Shown here: one piece after another, positions 1 to 11,351 of the stretch | Numbering within the stretch: position 1 is the first letter of the stretch | Layout of the letters: each line of letters begins with the position of its first letter | Source: Scleromitrula shiraiana | Taxonomy: Eukaryota; Ascomycota; Leotiomycetes; Helotiales; Sclerotiniaceae | Assembly: GCA_028455995.1 (NCBI GenBank) | Contig: JABELC010000011.1 | Location: forward strand, 1,674,001 to 1,738,000 | DNA length: 64,000 bases | Reading direction: 5' to 3' | Position numbers and translations under genes: made by a program | The notes under the pieces: generated by a model | What the model saw: only the letters and a program-made list of their open reading frames with translations | What the model was told of the DNA's origin: nothing | The model's database searches: none

Positions 1-25
1 TGATTTAAGAGGGTTGAGGTTGCGA

Positions 26-66
26 TTGGATTGGATTGGATTGGATTGGATTGGATTGGATTGGAT
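26..66 (+). repeat. (GGATT)n pentanucleotide microsatellite
   Basis: About eight units of GGATT. Similar GGATT/GGATG-type tracts recur at 14375-14460 and 15118-15260. No gene is visible in 1-186. Confidence 0.9.
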
Positions 67-186
67 TTACCGTACTCGGTATATTCTACTGTATAGTTGT
101 CTGTCCGACCTACTACTCTTCCTTTACAGTAAGTATAATACTCTTCTCTCTCAAATCCAGATATCTACATTCTATTCTCATTCTTA

Positions 187-330
187 TACCTCTTCTCTTT
201 AATACAAAAAGAGAGGTTTTATTACGAGTTTATTTAATTCTCGTTTTTGCCTTAATATAGGGTTTATTACGCTAATGTTTTAGAAGAATCTTGACACAAT
301 TTTGAGATAGTTTATTAGCTAGAAGCTATT
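187..330 (-). repeat. Dispersed repeat copy (X-Z segments, inverted)
   Basis: Read on the minus strand, this stretch matches, with mostly C/T and G/A differences, the repeat that flanks the HNH-kinase gene near 41.6-44.2 kb. It has the same order of blocks. The first is an AT-rich block with an AATAAACTAT core and an ATTCTTCTAA end (as at 37672-37712). The second ends in a hairpin of CCTCTCTTTTTGT type closing with AGAAGAGG (as at 41667-41715 and 41861-41920). The third block of the family, starting GGGTC, is not recognisable here. It is probably an old, RIP-altered copy of a non-autonomous element. Confidence 0.65.
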
Positions 331-3048
331 GTGTTTATCACGTGAGTAAATATCCATTATTTTTATCACATGATTACTAGTAACATGATATGAATCATAG
401 AGATTATCTCATCCTCAGACCCTTAGGACTCGGAGTTGAACTGAATAATAATCTGGAATAGTATACTGGTAATATAGAAAAATTATTAGTATTTTAATAT
501 AAAAATAGCTTATTTTTTAACTAAAATAAATTCACCTGTATAGAAATCCAAAACACTACCTGACTCGATATTCTCAATCTCAATCTCAGTCTAAATCTAA
601 ATCTAAATATCAATCTCAATCTAAATCTCAATCAAATCTCAATCTCAATCAAATCTCAATAAAATCTCCCCTCTAGTGAATTATTAGTTATTAGTTAGTC
701 ATCGATAATTATCTTTCTTCCCCTCTCCTCATCTTATCCCCTCTCCCCAATTCACCTTAATGTTCTATATACACCCATAACAAACAGAACCCATAACAGA
801 AGCCATAACAGAAACTACAATCCACAACTCTTCTCCAATAATCCGATTTTCCTTTCCGCATCGACTCGACTCGACTCGACTTGACTTGACTTGTCTTGTC
901 TCATGCATTTTATTTATTTATCCTATTTCTATTGGATTAATTAGTTGATTAGTTGATTAGTTGATTATGTAATATTCAGTGGTTTTCGAATCGAGGATTG
1001 TTGGTTAGATGCAATGAGATGGAGTTATGACGAAATAATACGTATATACTATATGTAAATTGTGATTGCTTAATTAATTCACAAAAGGGCGACTCGCTGA
1101 ACTCGCCGAATAACCCACATATGCATCTCAAGGGCGTTTATGCACGAACGTATGAATGAACAAGTGGGCGTTTCGCAATTCGATATGTACAATAAGCTTT
1201 CCTGCAGTCAGTCTTCTTCTTTATTTCAATCGTGTTCTATGATATTCTATAATATTCTATTATATTCTATTCACCTCTGTTCTTATTCTCCATTCTATCC
1301 GTCCATTCTATCCGTCGAATCTCCACTCTCCACTATCCACTCTCCACTTTCTTCCCCCCTCGCTCCCGGGTCCTCCCCTTGCGCTGTTTAGCTCGCTCGC
1401 TCGCTCGCTCCCTCGCTCTTTTCACTCTTAAGTTAGTGTTTGTTTGTTTGTTTGTTTGTTTGTTTCCCCATCTGGTAGGGTGTCCGATTTCATTTCATTT
1501 GATTTGATTCAATTTGGTTTGGTTTGAGTTATATTTGTTTTTATATTTATATTTGTTTTTATATTTGTTATTTTGAGGTGCCGTTCTATTATTATGAATA
1601 TATTGATTCCAATCATTTGATGTGATTTATTGTGATGTGATTTATTAGTGGGGAGTTTTCTTTCCGTCAATCAAGACACAAACAAGCAAGCGCTCGCTTT
1701 GAGCATCTCCAGTCTATTGATATCTATTGATATCTTATAGACATTCTATTCGTATCTCTACTTGTATCTCTATTCGTATTTGCATTCCTCCATACATAAA
1801 AGCAGCTGCCAGTATCAGTCAGTCAGTCAGTCAGTGAGTGCACATATACAAGCACCCTGGGTACCAGCCGCGGCGCTAAAACCAATATCCCGAATAACAT
1901 CTACTCGGACCGGCCGGGTTTATTCATTCATCTATCCATTCATCTATCAATAGATGGAATTAGATGATCCAGAATCCATCGTATCGAACGACCGTATCGA
2001 CCAAATAACTAATCTCTCTCTCTCTGTGATCGTCTCGAGAACCATAGAACGGACAATACGAACGCGTGAATATCGGTTGGGATTTCATCTATTCAGGTCA
2101 CGTCAGGTCAGGTCGGGGTTGTTCGTTCGTGTGTATATATAAATGTATGTATGTATATATGTGTATGTATATATAAATGTATACTGTGCTTTCGTGGGCA
2201 CGCTAGGCTACGATCTATGTATGATGTGCTAGGTTAGTGCGGAATGCGATGATGGGCGTTGGTTTTATATATGTATCTATGTGTGTGTCTTGTTTGCTGC
2301 GGAATTGTGGTATATGTATATAATTATATGTATGTATGTATATTTATATAATTATATAATTATATATCGTTTACACGTGTAGAGTTAGAGAGAGGTATAT
2401 AGTATAGTATAGTACAGTACATTGCGAACCCCATCTACATTTCTCTTCCCCATTATAATCCGCACCTATATCTATTTCGTAAACTGCACCTATATCTATG
2501 TCTGCAAACTCAATGGTATGGTATGTATGTATGTATATATGTATCCCCGCCAGTTCTGCGATTCACACAGTAATGGATAATATTATCGCTCATCTCATAG
2601 ATAAACGATCATATTCAGAGGAACAGAAATTAATGCTCTTTCTACTATACTATACTATGCCATATAGATAAATGCTTGGATATGCATTAAGTACTTACGC
2701 TGTGTTTGTATTTATGTGTATGTATTTATGTAAATAAGCGTAACTACTCGCTGGTGTTGGAACCGGTATATTCTATCATTGACCTTGAACCTTGAAGATG
2801 ATGGATATTGGATATTGGATATTGCATATTGGGGAAGAGAGGCATATATGCGATGTATGAGGGGTTGTATTATGGTTCGCAGATATGTGGATGCTTGATT
2901 TTGATGGAGATATGGCTATATGGTTTAATTGAACTTGAATTTCCTTTCTCTCTTTCTTTCTTTTCTTTTCTTTTCTTTTCTTTTCTTTCTTTCTATTCTT
3001 TTCTTTCTTTCCTCCCAAGTTCGAGTAGCGCTTGATTGCTAAATTGTA

Positions 3049-3109
<61 letters not shown>

Positions 3110-3516
3110 GGAGGTTTGCATACTACGAGTAGTTATGATGAAAGAATCGACGTATCAGTATATTCTCGAACGTAACCTACGGATTAGTGTCCTAGCGAGT
3201 ATATGGGACAGAAAGAACGTTGAATATTATTTCGCTGTCTGAAAAAATCTGTATTGGTGATGCTCTCGATGCTGTTTAGATGACGGATTCGATCAAGTAA
3301 GGTTTTATTATTTAGCAGTAGGAAGGAACATTATGGAAAATTCAAACTATCGTATGAATATTAAGCATATTATCTATATTGATATGATCTCTTCAATCAA
3401 TCCGGCGGGGTAATCATTTATAAATATAAGAGAACTTGAGTTGGTTCTATGTATAACGGCTTAGATCTTCACCGTAAAACTGTAACGACTTCGATAATAT
3501 AATTGTACGAAAGATA
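331..3516. other. Intergenic, simple-sequence rich, no gene seen
   Basis: No reading frame here has coding character; all are short and run through repeats. Contents include degenerate ATCTCA/ATCTAA hexamers (about 575-668), (GTTT)n near 1438-1465, GTAT-type tracts at about 2140-2350 and 2520-2545, a pyrimidine tract of TTTTC units (about 2946-3013) and (TTG)20 at 3051-3110. Confidence 0.8.
3051..3110 (+). repeat. (TTG)20 trinucleotide repeat
   Basis: Twenty uninterrupted TTG units. The leucine-rich translation across it is a by-product of the repeat, not a gene. Confidence 0.95.
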
Positions 3517-3682
3517 TGTTAGAATGGTTGCCGGATAAGGATCACTCCACATTGGGACTAGTGTAATTACATAATCGATGGTTGATATATATCCCCTTAT
3601 GGGATCAAGACCTTAACTAGTCAATTAATAATATAATCATATATTAATTTATAATGCTTTTTTTTATATTTGATCTTTTATA
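3517..3682 (+). repeat. 5' LTR of the Copia element
   Basis: Starts TGTTAGAATGG and aligns without gaps to 8794-8959 at a constant offset of 5277 bases. Its right part has lost cytosines that the other LTR keeps (around 3648-3675), whereas its left part keeps G/C bases lost in the other copy. The exact 3' end is uncertain by a few bases. Confidence 0.85.
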
Positions 3683-5827
3683 AATTATAAATTTAAAAAC
3701 ATTTAAAGGTTATTAATTATATTCAATTTATTTAAATCATATTTAAAAAGGCTTATTTATTATTTTTATTTCAAATTCTTTATAAAGAATACTATCAAAA
3801 AAAAATCAAAACAAATTATTAGAGATCAAACAGATATTATAATAATAGAGGTTTACAAAACATTCAATAATGTTAAATCAAACAAAAACTCTAGACCAAA
3901 CAAAAGCTCATCAACCTTTAATACAAATCAATAAGAATATGAGCCAACAATAACAAACTCTCAAAAATCTATATTAGGATTAAAGCATATTAATAATTTT
4001 GTTAATTCATATTTTTAATATTTATCTAATAAAATACTGAATATCACCAAAAAGAAAATTACAACCAATAATCTTATACAAAGTATAAAAATTGGTTTAA
4101 CTTTTTTATCTAAAAAATTATCTTAATATTATAAGGTCAATAAGATAATATAGAAGATTAATCATATAATTCAATAAAAAATTATAATAATATTTAATAA
4201 ATTGTTATTTCTTTTAATCTCTTTTTATTAATCGTTATTATAATAATCATTAAAATTATCATTTTTATTTTCATCAATAGACTTAATCAATTCAATAGCA
4301 AAATCAAATTTATCATTGTTTATTTTACAAATGAATTCAAAACAACACTTCAAGAAGAAGAAAAATTATTTATGTTAGATCAAAAATATTAAGGATATTA
4401 CTAATGCAAATAGATTAAGAAAAGTTATTAAGAAAAGAGTAATAGTATTAAAAAACATTGATTTTATAATATTTATAATTAAAGCAAAAATTAAGACTTA
4501 AAAGAAATAAAATAAAAAAAATATAAAAATGTGTATTATTATTCGTTAGTTTTTTTATACTAGCTTAGCAGGGTTAATCAAAAACAAAGGAATAGCTTGA
4601 AAAATGATTAAAATCTTTAAATATCAATATAGAGATAAAGGTTATATCTTTAATTATAATAAATTAATTAAATATAATTAAATAAATATAAATGATTTTG
4701 AAAATATTTAAAAGATGATTATTATGATTTATTAATTATTTGCAAAATTTATTAAAGCAAAATTAATATTAAATATAATAATTTAATATATATAATTTAT
4801 TGTAATAATAGATAAGAAATTTTTTATTTGAGTAGAGTAATAATGCTTTATTACTCGAAATCTAAAAATAGATAAGTTTAATATAGTAGAGAATTTTATG
4901 ATCGATCTTATCGATAAAGTTTGATAAATCAAAAATTTGGAAAGTGGAATAGTATTTTTTAATAATAAAAATCGAGGAGTTTTATAAAAGAAAAGAATTA
5001 TATCTAAATAAAATAATTTTAATTTTAATTATTTTAATAAATCTAATTTATGTATTTATTATAGTAATTCTAGTTTCAATCTAGTTTGATTTTATAATCT
5101 TAGTATATGCTTGAATAATCTAAAAAATGTTGATGCAAAAAAAAAATGGGAAGATAAAAATAATACTAAATAAAAAATCTGGATCGAGATTAAGAATGGG
5201 GTATTAAGCAATAAATCTAATGATAAAGTTTTAAATTTAAACGATAAGAAGAAGTTTGATAATTATAAAAACTTTGAAATGATAATAGTAATATTATTTA
5301 TAATAATTAAAAATCTTCTATATAATTTATTTAATAATAAATTAATTTTAAATATTATTATAAGTATTTAATATAAATATATTTAGATTTATAATATTAA
5401 TGTTTTATATTATTGTATATAGGATATATTAAAGTTTATTATATTTTAAAAGTTTACATTATATAAATTGAAGAAATTCGGGTTATTGTTAGTAAATAGA
5501 ATGATTTATTTTATAGGAATAAATAAAATCATATTAGAATGCTTTATAAAGAATAAATTTAAAATGTTTTTTTTATATTAAGATATTTTATATTTTAATA
5601 AACTATTATTAAAATTGTTTTTAAGTATAATATAGTAAAAGAATAATGGATATGTATGATATAATTATATATAGAATAGTAAAGAAATTGCTTATTTTTA
5701 AGTGGATTTAGATATGTGTATTATTATTGAATTATAAAATAAAGCAATAATTCATTTAGCATTTCTAATATTATTTCTAAATATTAATATTTATAAGAAA
5801 CATATTGATATGAATATTTAGTATAAA

Positions 5828-8320
5828 CGATTTAGGCATTTTTTTGAAAAAAACATTAAAGCAATCTAAGAAATAATGAAAGAATTGTTTATTGAAGATT
5901 TAGTAAAATATTTTAAAGATAAGAGAGAGATCTATAAAATATGTGAATTAGTAAAATTATATTAAATATTATATAAGATTGTTAATTCAAAATTAAATAA
6001 AATCTTTGAGCTTTTATACATCGATATTGTTAAAATCAATTTAGTTGATATTAATAGATATTAATATGTTATCATTATTATTGATAAAGTATCTTGATTT
6101 AAATAGATCTATATTTATAAATACAAAAAGAACGCTAAATTAACTTTGTAAACCGCTATAAAACGATTTGAATTCTAATATAGTCAAAAGCCTATAAAAT
6201 AAAGACTAGATGGGGGTAGAGAATATAGTATAAGTGATCTAAATAAACTTATTAAAAACACCGGCTTAATAGTTAAATTCACTATATTATATACCCTAGA
6301 TCAAAACAAGGTTTCAAAACGATCAATTTGCATTTTGCTTAAAAAAATGCAAATAATTATAATCAATAAAGAAATATCTTTAAAATTTTAGTTAAAGATA
6401 TATTAAAATATAATTTATATTATAAATCGAATTGTAATCATTTCAATTAAAGGAATGATTCTATATAAAGCATTTATAAATCAAGTCAATTTAAACTATG
6501 ATAATAAATCCTTGATTGCATATCTATGTATATTAGATTATAAAGCATATATGCATATCCCAAAAAAAAAGTGTATTTTTAATCAAAAACTTATTCTATA
6601 TGTTAAAATCAGCATCTTAATAAGTTTTGAAGATAATCATATATATCGTGTATATATTCTAATATAAACTAAAAAGAAAATCGTATGAATTTTAAATATT
6701 CGATTTGATAAGAAAAGTTTGATTATTAAATTAAATAACAATATTATTATTGATCTTTAAAGTAAGAGGGATAATAATAATAATATTTTAAAGTTAATAA
6801 ATAATTTTTAATATATATAATTCAATGAGTTTATCATTAATATATTAAAAAAGCTATTTGATATAAATAAATATATAGAAATTAAGGATAAAAAATTATT
6901 CGATTAAGCATTTGATGATGATGATAATATTGATATTATCGATGAGGTTTTACCTTTTGTTTTATTCGAATTTAAAAAAGGATGAAATCGATTAATAGGT
7001 TTAAAGAACAAAGAAAAGGTATTATTAGCTGATATTAATAAAACTACTCGATTTTTACATAGTATATAAATAATACTCATTATATTCAATATAGTACATT
7101 GCGATAATGGCAATAATCTTAAAACTTTAGAAAAGGTATTAGTAAGCTTAAAAAGAGAATATTAGATTAAAACTATCAAATCAGAGTACAAATCATTATA
7201 TAATAATAAAATATTTAAACTAATCAAGAAATTTGAAGTATTTAATATTATTAACAAATACAAAATTTTATAAAATAAATTTATCTTTAAATAAAAATAC
7301 GATAAAGAAAAAAAAATTATTAAATATAAAGTTCGCTAAATTATTTAAGGATATAAATAAAAGTATAGAAAAGATTATAATCAAATATATATAAAAGTAT
7401 ATAAAGCAATTGTATAGAAAACTTTTATAGTATTAATAGTAAAAAATGATCTCGAAATTGAATAAATGGACGTTATCATAATATTTCTAAATAATGAATT
7501 TGATAAGTTTATTTTTATTGAGTTATCATTATATTAGACTAAAGATGAAATCATATTTAATTTTGTTAATAGCGATATTTTGTGGATATGTATATTATTA
7601 AAAGCTCTATATAGCTTAAAATAATTTTTATGATTATAATAAAATATATTATGTATTAAATTTATTAGTATGGAATTTAAGCTTTTCAACATTGATAATT
7701 GCATATATTATAATTTTATTATAAAAGTCATTATATGCATTTATATTAATAATTTTTTTATAATTGATAAATAATAGTTAGTTAATTAGATTAAATAAAA
7801 CCTGATAAAAGTATTTAAGATAAAAGATTTTAGATTTGTTATCTATTTTTTAAATATTAAAATTATCAAAAATAAAGAAAAAAAGACTATTATTTTATAT
7901 CAAAATGTTTATATACGAAAAATACTAAAAAAGTTCGGTTTTAATAATTATAAATTAAAATTTATATTAATGGTATTAGAAATTATAAATCTAATAATAT
8001 TAAACATTAAAATAGTAATATTAAAATTCATTATTGAATATCAATCAAAAATGAGATTATTCAAGTTTTTCTATATTTAAATTGATATCTTATTTGTAGT
8101 TGAAATTCTATATAGATTCTTAACCAACCTAACAATCATTTATATATCGGTTTGTAATAAGGTTTATTAGTATATATCTAGAATAATCAATTATATTATA
8201 GTCTACAATAAAATAATTAATAAACGCATCAAAAACTATAGTAATTCAAACTACACTAGTAATATCGTAATTAAAAGAAGTATTTTTAAATATGTTTATT
8301 TTATATGCAAAAATATTATT
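5828..8320 (+). pseudogene. Copia pol remnant (integrase, reverse transcriptase, RNase H)
   Basis: Domain marks all lie in one frame. A degraded pre-integrase segment starts near 5828 and an integrase core start follows at 6008. An integrase catalytic-aspartate region reads RLDGGREYS at 6203-6229. A reverse-transcriptase KALYxLK motif is at 7601. The catalytic YVDD box reads YINN at 7742-7753, which is the G-to-A product. The RNase H segment at 8234-8257 reads NYSNSNYT where the family has (G)YSDSDYA. Frequent in-frame TAA/TAG stop codons stand where CAA, CAG or TGG would be expected. No net frameshift is visible over 2.5 kb, so the damage is by substitution only. Upstream gag (about 3700-5800) is not readable. 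Confidence 0.85.
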
Positions 8321-8793
8321 TCAATACAATTCAAAAGACAAACTACTATCGCATTTTCATTAATTAAATCAAAATATTATAATCTAACCAAGGTATTAAT
8401 AAAAGCTTTATAGATATAATAATTTTTAATTAAAATTAAATATGATGGTAATAATATTATATATATTATATTCTATAATAATAATTAAAAAAATTTAATA
8501 TTTATAAAAAATCTAGAAATTTATTAATGTATAAAATATATAGTTGTAAAATATTATTTTATTTAAAAACAAATTGTGCAAAAGTATATCGATTTATGGT
8601 TTGTTTTAATTAAAGAAATAGTAGTAAATGGTTTAATTAAACTATTAATATTAATTAAATACCAACATTTTATTAAAATGCTTTGTATAGAGATATTTAA
8701 AATATAGGATATAATAAAATAATTATATTTATATAATATAAAATAAAGGGTAATTAAAATAATATAGATGATTAGTATATCGATAAAAAAATG

Positions 8794-8959
8794 TATTAAA
8801 ATGATTGTTGGATAAGGATTATTCTATATTGGGATTAGTGTAATTATATAATCGATGGTTGATATATATCCCTTTATAGGATCAAGACTTTAGCTAATCA
8901 GTTAACAATATAATCATATATTAACCCATAATGCTCTTCTTCATATCTGACCTTTTATA
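8794..8959 (+). repeat. 3' LTR of the Copia element
   Basis: Direct repeat of 3517-3682. It begins TATTAAAATGATTG where the 5' copy has TGTTAGAATGGTTG, showing the G-to-A changes directly, and it is followed by AGATA, matching the left flank. Confidence 0.88.
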
Positions 8960-8969
8960 AGATATATCA

Positions 8970-11351
8970 AAATGAAAAAGGAGTTGAACTAGATGGTCCT
9001 CATTCTTTCACATCGGTGACATCGTGAGCTTATAATAGGCAAACATGTGGATGCAAAGGGCAATATTTGATTAATGGTAGAGTAACTTTCCATGCATATT
9101 GATCTATTCTTCACTCGACCATATCGAACTATTATCTTTCCTTTCAGGACCAAACTTAAACCAAGAGCAAATTCACGATTCTAATAGAGTGTACCTTGGT
9201 ATCCCCACCACTGCATTGTCCTGAATTGCCAGTTTAAAGAATCGAAGTAAGATGAAGGATGCGAGGGAGTAAATAGATTCAATGAATGAGATACTACAGT
9301 GACATTTATGGATTTAAACGAACATCTGCCTAGGTATGTAGTGTATGTAGTTTATGATTATGATCATGATCCTGATCCAAATGTCACCATCCTTCCATCA
9401 TTAGGATTCTTAAGAGATACAGTAGCACTTGCATTGCACTGCATCCCATTAATGAGACATCAAATGAAATGAAAGCTTCTCTATCCTAGATCACCAAATC
9501 GAAAACAAAATTAACGAAGAAATCAAAATACAATATCGGAAATGAAGATATAAATCTTCGGAAATCATTGACTGTTTTTGGTGACTGATGCCGGATGATC
9601 ATACAAATAATATAAATGATTGAATAATCACTATAGTGGGTGTGTAAGATTATGGTCTGGATCTTTTCTTTTGTACTTGGGTTGGTTTGGTGGGTTTTTT
9701 TAACGAAGGTGAGACATTTTGATACTTTTTGTATGCATGCATATGTCGGGTGTTGGAGATCTTCTTCTCCTCTTCTATGCGCATGATGTAAATGTATACT
9801 GTAGTTTTAAATGTATGTATGTATGTATGTATGTATGTATGTATGTATGTATGTATGTACTATTGTTGAGATGAGCAATAGATGTATGTATACTTAGAAC
9901 TAATCTGTACTCCGGATTTATGTACTGTAAGATGAGATATAATCATGTAGTGAGAATATGAAGGCATCTGATATGTTCACGGGTTTATAGAATGGAGTAC
10001 TTTGTATGTTGTATGTTGTAGAACTAAGGTTAGGTTAGGTACTTGGAATGGGATGAGCTGAAGTGAATGAATGAATGAATGAATGAATGAATGATTAACG
10101 AACGATGTACTCGAGTAGAGTATAAACTTTCTATTTTCACTCGTACCAGATACAAATAATATGATTCACTTTATTGTATCAAGGGAAACGGTTCGTTTTA
10201 TCTCTATTCACGTACTTCATTTTGCGTGATACTGACTGATGAATTTGAGTTTATGTAAGAGTACTCAGTATAGTACGATTGATAGAACTATAACTATTGG
10301 TAAGAAAGTAACAAGTCGGAGGTTCCATATGATTCTTTCCTCATCAATAAGCAAAAAAAAACTTAATAACTCGCCCACCTACAAAGGAATCCGCCAAGAT
10401 TTTATGGAGGGGAAGGTGATGCTCGCAATCCGTGCTGGCTGTACATAGTACAATACAATACAATACAATACAATATAATACAATACCAATTTTCCAGCCC
10501 AGCCCAACCCAACCCCAAAAAGACCAAATGACTCGAAGGAACAAAAGAGTAAATAAATAAAGTAATAACTCTCAAAACTACAACTATAACTTCATTAAGA
10601 GAAAGTTCGAATTTGAATTGAACAACGACACAATTCAAAACAATTCAATTCAATTCAAAACAATACAAAACTTCTTCCTTTAACTCAAATCCAACCTCCT
10701 CAATTAATTTGTTTTGCCTCATCCTCGAAATAATCATAGTAATCAATTCTATCATCATAACTTTTACATACATATACATACGTACATACACGTACATACA
10801 CATACATACACACACATACATACATACACATACATACATACATACACATACATACATACTTTATTCAATTCAAACAGTATAACTTCATCCCATAACATAT
10901 CACAACTTATTTGCAATTGCTACCAATAACGATCACAGCCAGTATTTGATTATTTTACACTACTTCGTACATTTTGATTATATTACATTTTGCATTCATC
11001 CTTGCTCATTAGGTTGTGAAGCGATACCTCTTACGTACCTCTCACCTACCTCTTACGTACCTCTCACCACCCAAAACTTGGAAAGCAAGAGAAACCTTAC
11101 TCTCTCTCTATCTTTTAATCATTATAACATTCTACAACTTCTAATAATTGTCAGCGAATGTCTAAATTCAATTGTGCTATTATTAATTTACATCAACTGA
11201 GAGAATTCTCTCAATTCTCCCATTCGAATTACGTCAAATCTATTAAAGAATATCATCAAAAACATCTTCCTTAGCTCTGCAGATTCTCCCTCGAGGGCAA
11301 AAAATAAAAAAACCCACCGCCCCGCCAGTATTCCACACAATTATATTCACA
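8970..11351. other. Intergenic region upstream of the Tcp11 gene
   Basis: Base composition returns to normal at 8970. No convincing gene is seen. It holds (TATG)n at 9811-9859, (AATG)n near 10067-10093, CATA/CATACA tracts at about 10767-10857, and a 22-base direct duplication at 11027-11068 shortly before the Tcp11 gene. The last several hundred bases are presumably its promoter and leader. Confidence 0.7.
11027..11068 (+). repeat. Tandem duplication in the Tcp11 upstream region
   Basis: The unit ACCTCTTACGTACCTCTC occurs twice in a row, separated by four bases, about 285 bases before the start codon. Each unit holds the palindrome TACGTA. Confidence 0.85.

Larger units (their letters stand above)
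3517..8959 (+). mobile_element. Dead Ty1/Copia LTR retrotransposon, heavily RIP-mutated
   Basis: A 5.4-kb element bounded by two directly repeated LTRs of about 166 bases (3517-3682 and 8794-8959). The bases AAGATA stand directly before the left LTR (3511-3516) and directly after the right one (8959-8964), which fits a target-site duplication of 5-6 bases. The interior is extremely A/T-rich and full of TAA/TAG, yet one frame can be followed from about 5828 to 8320 with recognisable Copia-order domains: pre-integrase, integrase, reverse transcriptase, RNase H. Integrase lying before reverse transcriptase marks it as Copia rather than Gypsy. Differences between the LTRs are almost all C/T or G/A transitions, the signature of repeat-induced point mutation. 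No autonomous activity is possible. Confidence 0.9.
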
